From Comamonadaceae bacterium (GTDB lineage Bacteria; Pseudomonadota; Gammaproteobacteria; Burkholderiales; Burkholderiaceae_C), in NCBI GenBank assembly GCA_947455145.1, contig CANGME010000012.1:1-64000 (forward strand): a stretch of 64,000 bases of DNA, read 5' to 3'. Each line of letters opens with the position of its first letter. The first letter of the stretch is position 1. The notes beneath the pieces are model-generated. The model ran no database searches, was not told the DNA's origin, and saw only the letters and a list, made by a program, of their open reading frames with translations. The position numbers and the translations under genes are program-made. This document shows, in pieces, positions 56,446 to 64,000 of this stretch.

Positions 56446-57000
56446 TCAGTGCTTGCCTCGCTTTGACCTGAACCGCCAGAGCAACAAGCTGGCCACGGCC
56501 AAGCCGAGTAGCAACCAGCCTTCTATGTGTTTGATGTGACCTAGGATGGCTTTGGCTGTTTCTCCAAAAACCCAGCCGATGCCGCCAATCAAGATCGCCC
56601 ACAGCAGAGCCCCTAGTGCATTGAACAGGGCGAACTTGAGCCGTGAAATTGACGACATGCCGATCAGCACCGGGCCTGCAATGCGCAACCCATAGGCGAA
56701 GCGCACACCGATGATCACGGCGGCGTGATAGTGCTCCATCAGTCGCTGCAAACGTTCGGATTGCTCGGCCACCTTGGGCCAACGGGCGAGAACGGCATTG
56801 CCGTGCCGTCGGCCCAGCCAGAAATAAAACTGGTCACCCGCAAACCCCGTCATAGAGGCTATGGCGACCACCCCATAAGGGTTGAGGTAGCCGAGATGCG
56901 CTGCAAAACCCGCCAGGATGAGTATCGTCTCGCCCTCCAGCAGGCAACCGATGGCCAGCAACCAGTAGCCGTGGGTTTCGATCAGGGTGCTGAGGTTCAT
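56446..57000 (-). CDS. DedA-family membrane protein
   Basis: A 184-residue inner-membrane protein of the DedA/SNARE-associated family, thought to move lipid carriers such as undecaprenyl phosphate. Conserved parts: the N-terminal EGETILILAGFAA, GDQFYFWLGRRHG, and the loop RFAYGLRIAGPVLIGMSSISRLKFALFN (in parts: RFAYGLRIAGPV, ISRLKFALFN). Convergent with the SlyD-like gene, five bases away. Confidence 0.9.
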   Translation of the reverse strand: MNLSTLIETHGYWLLAIGCLLEGETILILAGFAAHLGYLNPYGVVAIASMTGFAGDQFYFWLGRRHGNAVLARWPKVAEQSERLQRLMEHYHAAVIIGVRFAYGLRIAGPVLIGMSSISRLKFALFNALGALLWAILIGGIGWVFGETAKAILGHIKHIEGWLLLGLAVASLLLWRFRSKRGKH

Positions 57001-57009
57001 GGGGGCGCC

Positions 57010-57504
57010 TCAGATACTTGCCAACGGAATTTCCTCTGCCCCCAGATCAGCTTTCAATAAAATGATCAACTCGCTTAAATCTTGGTCGAGTCGCTCAAGC
57101 GTTGATTCCTTCAACTCGCCCAAAGCAGCTGGTAAAACGCCTTCGAAGGGACCTGAAACTTTTTTAAGCAGTGCAGATCCTGCAGGGAGAATCTTTAGGC
57201 AAACGTTGCGGCGATCCTCCGGCGCTTTGGTCATTACGATCAACTCTTTTTTTAAAAGAGCCTTGATGAGGTTACTGGCTGTCGATTGATGGATCTCCAT
57301 ATTTTTTGCAATCCCGCCCATTCCGATGCCAGGGTTAGTTTTGATGATGCCGAGCGCCCAAACCTGAGCACCGCCTAAGCCCACCTGCTTTTCCATGTCG
57401 CGAAAATGCGTTCGCACGGCGTTGAAAACAACCCTAAAGCGCCTTAATACTTGGGCTGGTAAAACGAGATCTTGTTCGGGTTTTGTGATTTTTTTTATGG
57501 GCAT
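57010..57504 (-). CDS. MarR-family transcriptional regulator
   Basis: A 164-residue winged-helix protein: helix-turn-helix GGIAKNMEIHQSTASNLIKALLKK, wing KAPEDRRNVCLKILPAG. It is divergent from the ClC gene, 248 bp away, and lies nine bases ahead of dedA on the same strand. It probably controls the ClC gene, dedA or itself. Confidence 0.85.
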   Translation of the reverse strand: MPIKKITKPEQDLVLPAQVLRRFRVVFNAVRTHFRDMEKQVGLGGAQVWALGIIKTNPGIGMGGIAKNMEIHQSTASNLIKALLKKELIVMTKAPEDRRNVCLKILPAGSALLKKVSGPFEGVLPAALGELKESTLERLDQDLSELIILLKADLGAEEIPLASI

Positions 57505-57752
57505 GCAAGATATCCAAAGAAGGTCTTGGAATCATAAGGTGGCTTTTCAACTCAATTCATTGGACAGCCTGCCAAAAACTCCGAAATTTGGGCTTGCGCA
57601 TGACAAGTTGCTGGTAAATTTGAAAGCAAGCACGCAGAAAATTCAAGTAAAAATTGATGCCAAATACATTTGTACAATAAAATCGTCTGGAAATACCCAC
57701 TTGGCAATTTCAAATGCGAGTGCATTGCACCACACAAATAACATTAACTTGA
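57505..57752. promoter_or_regulatory. AT-rich divergent promoter region (marR / clc)
   Basis: The 248 bp are visibly richer in A and T than the neighbouring genes. The best symmetric element is TTGTACAA at 57670-57677, within CATTTGTACAATAAAA, a plausible binding site for the MarR protein. I see no open reading frame of interest. Confidence 0.4.
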
Positions 57753-59093
57753 ATGCGTCCACACCCTCACGTTTTAACCGCTTTAAAAAAAGAAGTGTAT
57801 GACTGGAGACTGTGGCTGGGTCGCATGCTCGTACTTGCCTATGCCGCAGCAGCTGGCCTTACCATCGTCGCCTTTACTTGGCTGGGCGAACATGCCCTAT
57901 TGACATTTCACAATATCCAAGCGGCTGGCTGGTGGGCGCCTTTGATCTGGACGCCCTTGTCGACGGCTGCAATTGTCTGGATTACACGCCGTTATGTGCC
58001 GGGTGCTGCTGGCTCGGGAATTCCCCAGGTCATGGCTGCGCTGGAGCCTGAAGCGCATGGTCAGGGGCGGGGCCTGTTTGTATCCCTCAAGTTGTCGATC
58101 GCTAAGTTGTTTTTGACGGGTTGGGGTTTGCTGGCTGGCCTGTCTTTGGGGCGTGAAGGCCCTTCGGTTCAGATCGCCGCAGGCATCATGCACAACTTAC
58201 GCCGTTGGATTCCAAAGCAGGCGAAAGTATCCGAGCATGGCTTACTGATTGCAGGCGGTGCTGCTGGAATTGCTGCCGCATTTAATACGCCGCTGGGCGG
58301 GGTCATGTTTGCGATTGAGGAGCTTTCAAAGAACCCGGAGAAGCGAAGCAATGGTTTGGTTCTGGCCGCTATTGTTCTGTCAGGTTTGATGGCGGTATCC
58401 GTCTATGGAAATGCCACGTACTTTGGGGTGATCCATGTTGAGAACCTTAGCACTGCGTTGCTGTTTCCGGCCCTGTTGGTGTCCCTCTTAAGTGGTATTT
58501 TGGGTGGTCTTTTTTCGCGCCTGCTTCTGGTTTCGATGGCCGGCACTTCGAATGACTGGTTCACCCGCTTTCGTGGCAAGTCACCTGTAGCATTTGCAGC
58601 CGCGTGCGGACTCTTAATTGTCGTGATGGGTCTTAGCAGTTCTGGGGCAACCTTCGGCAGTGGATATGCGCACACAAGGGCGCTGCTGGAGAACCAGAGC
58701 GAGGACTTCTACCTTTACGTGCCATTCAAATTTATTGCTACCTGGTTGACGACTTGGTCAGGCGTTCCTGGTGGAATTTTTGCACCATCACTTGCGATTG
58801 GTGGTGCACTGGGCAGGGATGTTGCCCAAATTACAAATTATGTCAATGCACCTACGCTGATTGCGTTAGGTATGGCTGGGTTTCTTGCTGCGGTTACGCA
58901 GGCGCCATTGACGGCCTTCATCATCGTGATGGAGATGATCGATGGTCATGCACTCGTTCTCAGTTTGATGACTTGCGCGTTGGTATCCAGTGGGGTGGCT
59001 CGTCTGATCAGCGCCCCTTTATATGCGAGCCTTGCTCAACTGCAACTGAAACGCTTGCCTGAAAAAAAAGGGGTTCCGAATGACCCCAAATAG
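57753..59093 (+). CDS. ClC-type chloride channel / proton antiporter
   Basis: A 446-residue membrane protein. Selectivity motifs are GSGIPQ (near 90), GREGPSVQ with the gating Glu (near 133), and GGIFAPSLAIG (near 345); a Glu in FAIEELS matches the internal proton Glu of exchangers, so it is probably a Cl-/H+ antiporter. No CBS domains. Preceded by the AT-rich divergent region and a MarR gene. Confidence 0.93.
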   Translation: MRPHPHVLTALKKEVYDWRLWLGRMLVLAYAAAAGLTIVAFTWLGEHALLTFHNIQAAGWWAPLIWTPLSTAAIVWITRRYVPGAAGSGIPQVMAALEPEAHGQGRGLFVSLKLSIAKLFLTGWGLLAGLSLGREGPSVQIAAGIMHNLRRWIPKQAKVSEHGLLIAGGAAGIAAAFNTPLGGVMFAIEELSKNPEKRSNGLVLAAIVLSGLMAVSVYGNATYFGVIHVENLSTALLFPALLVSLLSGILGGLFSRLLLVSMAGTSNDWFTRFRGKSPVAFAAACGLLIVVMGLSSSGATFGSGYAHTRALLENQSEDFYLYVPFKFIATWLTTWSGVPGGIFAPSLAIGGALGRDVAQITNYVNAPTLIALGMAGFLAAVTQAPLTAFIIVMEMIDGHALVLSLMTCALVSSGVARLISAPLYASLAQLQLKRLPEKKGVPNDPK

Positions 59094-59205
59094 TTAAAAC
59101 ACAAACGGCACTCGGAAAGCCCTGCCAGACTGGTGAGTTTCAGCTCGCCCATAGTTTCTTTCCGCATCCTATATTCATATCGTGAATTCAATCTAAAGTT
59201 ATCAA

Positions 59206-60006
59206 ATGCCATTTCAGTCACCACCACTCCTCATTGGAATTTCTGCTCGCATCTACGTACCTTCTGCCCCCATTCTTGATTTGGGTGGGGTCTGGTCCAA
59301 GCACTTGCATTACTTGGAGCAATCTGTGGCGCTGTGGTTGATGCGCGGGGGAGCTCTACCGGTGATGATCCCCGCCGTAGATTCCCAAAGTGTGGTTCAG
59401 CGCGCCGAACTCAATCTCGGTCACTATGCCAGCGCTTTGGATGGCCTTGTGCTACAGGGAGGCAATGACGTAGCGCCTGGGTCGTACGGGCAGCAGCCAT
59501 TGGACCCCGCTTGGAGCGGGGACGCTGTTCGGGATCAATATGAAACCGATTTGATCCATGCCTTTGTGAACGAGGGAAAACCTGTTTTTGGAATTTGTCG
59601 TGGGTTACAAATGATCAATGTCGCCTTTGGCGGGACGTTGTGGCAAGACATCAAGACGCAGCAACCCGCTGCCTTGGAGCATGTCAAATCCGATCTCTAC
59701 GAACACAATGTCCACGCAATAGAAATCACACCCAACTCGCGCTTGGCTTCGCTCTATCCCAACCTTCAAACTGGGCAGATCAACAGCATTCACCATCAGG
59801 CCATTCGCGACCTTGCACCCGGCTTTGTGGTGGAGGCACGCTGCCCACAGGACGGCATTATTGAGGCTATCCGAAGTGAGGAATCCAGATATGTAGCCGC
59901 CGTGCAGTGGCATCCAGAGTTCCGGAGTCAGAACAATCCGGTGTCGTTTGATGACACTCCAATCTTGCTGGATTTTCTGAAAAATGCACGTGCCCAAAAA
60001 GGCTGA
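59206..60006 (+). CDS. Class I glutamine-amidotransferase-like gamma-glutamyl hydrolase (PuuD type)
   Basis: A 266-residue peptidase C26 protein that should hydrolyse gamma-glutamyl amides. Nucleophile Cys in FGICRGLQMIN, catalytic His-Glu in VQWHPEF, and VLQGGNDVAPGSYG earlier. The next gene, 26 bp away, is a YbdK-like ligase, so the pair may form and break gamma-glutamyl bonds. Not obviously linked to putrescine genes here. Confidence 0.9.
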   Translation: MPFQSPPLLIGISARIYVPSAPILDLGGVWSKHLHYLEQSVALWLMRGGALPVMIPAVDSQSVVQRAELNLGHYASALDGLVLQGGNDVAPGSYGQQPLDPAWSGDAVRDQYETDLIHAFVNEGKPVFGICRGLQMINVAFGGTLWQDIKTQQPAALEHVKSDLYEHNVHAIEITPNSRLASLYPNLQTGQINSIHHQAIRDLAPGFVVEARCPQDGIIEAIRSEESRYVAAVQWHPEFRSQNNPVSFDDTPILLDFLKNARAQKG

Positions 60007-60031
60007 ACCAACTCATTAGAAAGGATACAAC

Positions 60032-61198
60032 ATGGAATTCAAACAATCAGCAGATTTGTCTTTTGGCTTGGAGCTCGAATTTCAAATTGTGAGCAGCAGA
60101 ACGGGGCGACTGTCTCCTTCCAGCCTAGAACTTTGGGGTGACCTGAAAGATCGCCCAGATGCAGAGCGATATTCGCTGGAAGCCACCTTGTCAACCATTG
60201 AGATTAATTCTTCCGTGCATTCCGACGCGGACGACATGTTGCGCGAGGTGCTTGGCATTACGAGCACACTCGAAAAATTGGCGACCCCCAAGGGTCTCAT
60301 CATCCGTGGCGGTGGAACACAACTCACGCAATATTGGGATGACCGAATCGTGACACCTTCTGAACGCGCAACGGAGTTAACCAAGCGTTTCGGATTTTTA
60401 CCCAAACGATTTTCAACCTATGGAATGCATGTGCACATCGGCGTGTCCAACGCTGACAACGCATTGATGATTGGAAATTTCCTGCAGGCATTGGTGCCGC
60501 TTTTTATCGCCATGTCGGCTGCCTCGCCATTCTTGCAAATGAGCGATACAGGATTTTGCGCATCACGGCCTCTTGAGCCTTTGATTTACCCGCATGGCGG
60601 TTCCATGCCCAGGATGACAAGCTGGTCTCAATTTGAAAGCATAGTCGAGGAAATTTTTACCCTGAAGCTGGCGAGTTCGTTAAAAGACATCTACTGGGAT
60701 GTGCGTCCAAAGCCGGAATTTGGAACGATTGAAGTGCGTGTATTCGACACCCCCTTGTCCGTGTACAAGGCGGTCGCCATGGCCGCCTTCACCAGGGCTT
60801 GTGCGGCCTTGGTGTTGAGTGGCCAATGGGTGCTGCCAGACACGCCAGCATCACCTACGGCAGAGCGTGTGAGTCGTTTTATGGCTTGCCGCGACGGACT
60901 TGATGCGAGCCTGCTTGATCCAATGACTCAAACATGGATGCCCGCCAGACAACTCCTGAGCACGCTTTGCGACGCAATAGCTCAGTCAAATCATGAGGCG
61001 GTTGATAAGCGTCGAATTGAGGAGTTGCATGCACACTGCTCGAAAACTCAAGATTCTGAAATCATGCGCAATGCCTGGCAGAACTCGCAGAACTTTCAGA
61101 TGTCGAATAGGACGGGCTCTGACACGCTGATGGCCGACTACTCGCGGTCACTGGAAAAGCGAATGACAATGCCCTTGGACCTAGAGTCAATAGCTTAG
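60032..61198 (+). CDS. YbdK-type carboxylate-amine ligase (GCS2 family)
   Basis: A 388-residue ATP-grasp-like ligase with weak glutamate-cysteine ligase activity in E. coli. Conserved features: FGLELEFQIV, ISTVEINSS-like TIEINSSVH, YGMHVHIGV, and VRPKPEFGTIEVRVFDTP. AAAGGA precedes the ATG. Its last four bases overlap the convergent prmC gene. Confidence 0.92.
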   Translation: MEFKQSADLSFGLELEFQIVSSRTGRLSPSSLELWGDLKDRPDAERYSLEATLSTIEINSSVHSDADDMLREVLGITSTLEKLATPKGLIIRGGGTQLTQYWDDRIVTPSERATELTKRFGFLPKRFSTYGMHVHIGVSNADNALMIGNFLQALVPLFIAMSAASPFLQMSDTGFCASRPLEPLIYPHGGSMPRMTSWSQFESIVEEIFTLKLASSLKDIYWDVRPKPEFGTIEVRVFDTPLSVYKAVAMAAFTRACAALVLSGQWVLPDTPASPTAERVSRFMACRDGLDASLLDPMTQTWMPARQLLSTLCDAIAQSNHEAVDKRRIEELHAHCSKTQDSEIMRNAWQNSQNFQMSNRTGSDTLMADYSRSLEKRMTMPLDLESIA

Positions 61199-62079
61199 TT
61201 TGCTTGGCGGTTTGAAGCTTGAATGGTCGACCATTCCCCGCCACTACAGCGCTCAATTCCATTCAAGTCTCGGCGGGACTGCACTCGCGCAAAGCCCGCC
61301 GACGTCAGCAAGGCGCGCACTTCGGTGGCCTGGTCGTAACCGTGCTCCAGCAGGAGCCAGCCACCGGGGTAAAGGTGGGCACTGGCTTGGGTAATGATCT
61401 GGCGGATGTCGTCCAGGCCGTCTTTGCCGCTGGCCAGGGCCTGCAAGGGTTCGTGGTGTAGGGCGGGAAGGTGCGGGTCGGCAGCGGCGATGTAGGGGGG
61501 GTTGGAGACGATCAGTTGAAATTTTCCGCTAACGTTTTGTAGCCAATGGCTTTGGATAAATTCAACTTTCAGCTTTAACGCCAGGGCGTTGGTGCGGGCT
61601 ACGTCTAGCGCGTCGGGGCTGGCATCTACGGCGCTGACGTGCAGCTCTGGGTGAGTGTGTTTGAGGGCTAGGGCAATGGCGCCGCTGCCGGTGCCGAGGT
61701 CTAGGATGTGGTGCGGCCCTTCGACAAGCTCAGGGTAAACAGAACTCGGCCCAGTGCTTAAAGGCAACACCTCCAGCGCCCACTCGACCAACGTCTCCGT
61801 ATCCGGGCGCGGGTCCAGCACGCGGGCGTCCACCTGCAAGGGCAGCCCAAAAAACTCGCGTGTTCCTGTGATGTAGGCCAGTGGTTCGCCTTTGCACCGG
61901 CGCTGCAAGGCGGCGTCAAAAGCGTCTTGCTCTGCTGCTGTAAGCGTGTCGGTGTCGTGCGTCAGCAGCCAAGCGCGGCCTTGAGTGGGGCGACCCAGTG
62001 CGTACAGCAGCAGCCATTGCGCGTCGAGCCGCTCCAAGCCACGCGTTGTGGCGGCGGTGAGGGCTTGGGAAAGGGTCAT
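61195..62079 (-). CDS. prmC: Release-factor glutamine methyltransferase PrmC (with repeat-derived insert)
   Basis: Methylates the Gln of the GGQ motif in RF1 and RF2. 294 residues: SAM-binding ILDLGTGSGAIAL and the catalytic NPPY in IVSNPPYIAAADP. Just before ILDLG the protein has an extra SSVYPELVEGPHH, the translation of a dispersed Comamonadaceae repeat (61715-61746) inserted in frame; relatives pass directly into the SAM motif. Seven bases after prfA. Confidence 0.95.
   Translation of the reverse strand: MTLSQALTAATTRGLERLDAQWLLLYALGRPTQGRAWLLTHDTDTLTAAEQDAFDAALQRRCKGEPLAYITGTREFFGLPLQVDARVLDPRPDTETLVEWALEVLPLSTGPSSVYPELVEGPHHILDLGTGSGAIALALKHTHPELHVSAVDASPDALDVARTNALALKLKVEFIQSHWLQNVSGKFQLIVSNPPYIAAADPHLPALHHEPLQALASGKDGLDDIRQIITQASAHLYPGGWLLLEHGYDQATEVRALLTSAGFARVQSRRDLNGIERCSGGEWSTIQASNRQAN
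61715..61746. repeat. Dispersed repeat inside prmC
   Basis: CCTTCGACAAGCTCAGGG (61718-61735) with flanks, the core of a repeat common in Comamonadaceae. Related sequence is found at 63224-63247 and in inverted form at 63306-63347. The reading frame is kept. Confidence 0.8.
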
Positions 62080-62085
62080 GGCGGT

Positions 62086-63183
62086 CTAGCCCCCACCCAC
62101 TTCCAGCGCCGCCAGTTGCTGCGCCGCTTCATACGCTTGCAGCGCGTTGACCACGTCGTCCAGGTCACCCTCCATGATGCTGAGCAGCTTGTACAGGGTG
62201 AGGTTGATGCGGTGGTCGGTCAGACGTCCTTGCGGGAAGTTGTAGGTGCGGATGCGGTCGCTGCGGTCGCCGCTGCCGACCAGGCTTTTGCGCTCGGCGG
62301 CGTCTTTGGCGGCGCGCTCGGAGCGGTCTTTCTCGTGGATGCGAGCGGTCAGTACCTTGAGGGCCTGGGCCTTGTTGCTGTGCTGGCTGCGCCCGTCCTG
62401 GCATTCGGCCACGATGCCGGTGGGCAGGTGGGTGATGCGTACGGCCGAGTCGGTCTTGTTGATGTGCTGGCCACCGGCCCCACTGGCGCGGTAGGTGTCG
62501 ATGCGCAGGTCGGACGGGTTGATCTTGATGGCCTCGGCCTCGTCCTGCTCGGCCATCACGGCCACGGTGCAGGCACTGGTGTGGATGCGGCCCTGCGTCT
62601 CGGTGGCCGGGACGCGCTGCACGCGGTGGCCACCGGATTCGAACTTGAGCGCGCCATAGACGCTGTCGCCCTCTACGCGCAAAACCACTTCCTTGTAGCC
62701 CCCCAACTCACTCGGTGATTCGCTCACTGCCTCCACCTTCCAACCCCGACGTTCGCAATAGCGCGAGTACATGCGCAGCAGGTCGCCCGCAAACAAGGCC
62801 GACTCGTCGCCGCCCGTGCCTGCGCGAATCTCCACAAACGCGTTGCGTGCGTCGTCCGGGTCTTTGGGCAGCAGCATGCGCTGCAACTCGACCTCCAGCT
62901 GTTGCAGCTCGGCGCTGGCGCTGGTGATTTCTTCCTCGGCCATTTCTTGCATGTCTGCGTCGTCTTTGGATTCGGCCAACAAGGCTTGGCCTGCGGCCAG
63001 ATCAGCCTCGCGCTGCTGATAACGCGCCCAGCGGCTGGTCACGGCGGCGGTGTCGGTGTGCTCACGCGAGAGCTTGAGGAACTGCGCCATGTCTTTCATG
63101 ATGTCCTCGCGCGAGAGCAAGAACTCCAACTCTCCTAAGCGGTCAGCGTAGCGGGCGAGTTGTTGGCGGAGAAAGGGTTTCAT
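62086..63183 (-). CDS. prfA: Peptide chain release factor 1
   Basis: Terminates translation at UAA and UAG. 365 residues: stop-codon recognition segment [12 protein letters not shown] (with the P-A-T of the PxT motif) and the catalytic GGQ in [12 protein letters not shown]. Between hemA and prmC, the standard order. Confidence 0.98.
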   Translation of the reverse strand: MKPFLRQQLARYADRLGELEFLLSREDIMKDMAQFLKLSREHTDTAAVTSRWARYQQREADLAAGQALLAESKDDADMQEMAEEEITSASAELQQLEVELQRMLLPKDPDDARNAFVEIRAGTGGDESALFAGDLLRMYSRYCERRGWKVEAVSESPSELGGYKEVVLRVEGDSVYGALKFESGGHRVQRVPATETQGRIHTSACTVAVMAEQDEAEAIKINPSDLRIDTYRASGAGGQHINKTDSAVRITHLPTGIVAECQDGRSQHSNKAQALKVLTARIHEKDRSERAAKDAAERKSLVGSGDRSDRIRTYNFPQGRLTDHRINLTLYKLLSIMEGDLDDVVNALQAYEAAQQLAALEVGGG

Positions 63184-63223
63184 GGGGCTTGCGAATGGGG
63201 TTGCAATGGTCGTGTGAAGGGGG

Positions 63224-63347
63224 CTTCGACAGGCTCAGCCCGAACGGTGTGGGCCGGTACTAAAGGTGAAAGGGTGAAGGGGACACGCACCATGCGTAAG
63301 AATCACCGTTCACCCTGAGCTTGGCCTGTCCTGAGTTCATCGAAGGG
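63224..63347. repeat. Inverted pair of dispersed repeats between prfA and hemA
   Basis: CTTCGACAGGCTCAGCCCGA (63224-63243) and, in opposite sense, CCGTTCACCCTGAGCTTGGC followed by CATCGAAGGG (63306-63347) are two copies of the same repeat family that also entered prmC. The 194-bp gap 63184-63377 holds nothing else I can identify. Confidence 0.8.
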
Positions 63348-63377
63348 CGAAGGGTCTGCGGAGCAAGAGCAGCGTCG

Positions 63378-64000
63378 CTAACGCTCTTTTCTAAGGAAGA
63401 AATGCCTGATCGCCGCCGTCGCCCGCTCACGCGCTGACGCATCCCCCGCGTGCAACTCAGCCAGCGCACCGTGCAGCAGCTTCTGCGTCAAACCTTTAGA
63501 CATAGCTTCCAGCACAGCGTCCACATCTTCACCCTTGGCCAGAAGCTTGCGTGCGCGGGCCAGTTCGGTGGCGCGCCACTCGTCGGTCTGGGCGGTGAGT
63601 TGCTGGATCAGCGGCACCACGCCAGTGGTCGGGTCGCGCTGGTCCATCCAGTGCATGAAGCTTTGCACCCCGGCGTCAATGATGACCTCGGCTTGCGCCA
63701 CTGCGGCTTGGCGGTTGGCTTGGCCAGTTTGCACCACGGCGGCCAGGTCGTCCACGGTATAGAGGTACACGTCGGGCAGGCCTTTGACTTCGACCTCGAT
63801 GTCGCGCGGCACCGCCAGATCGACCATGAACATGGGGCGGTGGCGGCGCAGTTTGATGGCGCGCTCCACCGCGCCCAGGCCGATCAGCGGCAACGTGCTG
63901 GCGGTGCAACTCACCACGGCGTCAAATTCATGCAGGCGACTGGGCAAGTCGGCCAGGCGCATCACCTCGGCGCCAAAGCGCGAGGCCAGTTTTTCGCCTC
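63378..64000 (-). CDS. hemA: Glutamyl-tRNA reductase HemA (5' part outside window)
   Basis: First committed step of C5 haem synthesis. Only the last ~207 residues are visible: [27 protein letters not shown] (NADPH domain) and the dimerisation helices ending RHFFLRKER. The frame remains open to the window edge. Confidence 0.95.
   Translation of the reverse strand, partial: GEKLASRFGAEVMRLADLPSRLHEFDAVVSCTASTLPLIGLGAVERAIKLRRHRPMFMVDLAVPRDIEVEVKGLPDVYLYTVDDLAAVVQTGQANRQAAVAQAEVIIDAGVQSFMHWMDQRDPTTGVVPLIQQLTAQTDEWRATELARARKLLAKGEDVDAVLEAMSKGLTQKLLHGALAELHAGDASARERATAAIRHFFLRKER

Noticed and set aside
63224-63347. CRISPR-like repeats
   Set aside because: Only two inverted, unequal copies of a known dispersed repeat; no regular spacers and no cas genes.

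Overview
The window reads as a chromosomal segment of a Burkholderiales betaproteobacterium, most likely in the Comamonadaceae. This rests on gene order and content: the pilB-pilC-pilD-coaE-zapD-yacG block, sspA-sspB next to petABC, rplU-rpmA-obgE-proB, hemA-prfA-prmC, and the short dispersed repeat whose translation reads YPELVEG. There are no rRNA genes and no CRISPR array. Two tRNA genes (Pro-CGG, Thr-TGT) are present.

Positions 1-5518 are accessory and partly decayed. They hold a DHA2-type efflux transporter cut by the window edge, a divergent LysR regulator, a stretch of about 400 bp without an intact gene, a compact DUF2239 / GIY-YIG / MarR operon behind a clear promoter with an operator-like palindrome, an alpha/beta hydrolase, a graveyard with a LysR remnant and a second copy of a 73-bp repeat, and a truncated mipA/ompV pseudogene with two in-frame TGA codons at apparent Trp positions. 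ruvB, a family-3 solute-binding lipoprotein and a secreted alpha-carbonic anhydrase follow.

Positions 8621-23028 are the most unusual part: a nine-gene minus-strand operon (fused ABC permease, ABC ATPase, three cupin proteins in a row, two paralogous solute-binding proteins, an MFS carrier and a Tat-signalled thiamine-diphosphate enzyme) facing a divergent IclR regulator, a [2Fe-2S] flavin reductase and an EutA-like reactivase with His-rich tails. Two 27-bp sites of the same 10-7-10 geometry lie in the divergent promoter region. It looks like an uptake and breakdown pathway for an unidentified organic acid or aromatic compound. Immediately downstream, 23038-26365, is a three-gene Dlt-like cassette (carrier protein, divergent MBOAT-like membrane protein, adenylation enzyme) without a DltD.

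The remainder is mostly housekeeping: periplasmic protease, Nif3, pdxA, mscL, polyprenyl diphosphate synthase, tRNA-Pro, type IV pilus assembly genes, coaE, zapD, yacG, mutT, argJ, secA, an M23 peptidase, a DciA-like protein, tRNA-Thr, sspA/sspB, the cytochrome bc1 operon, L21/L27/ObgE/ProB, rppH, proS, a lytic transglycosylase, an AAA+ ATPase, grxD, an SlyD-like isomerase and DedA. A MarR-ClC-amidotransferase-YbdK block (57010-61198) separates grxD from hemA-prfA-prmC, which are adjacent in many relatives. Dispersed repeats have entered or abut coding sequence in prmC, the lytic transglycosylase and probably mutT.
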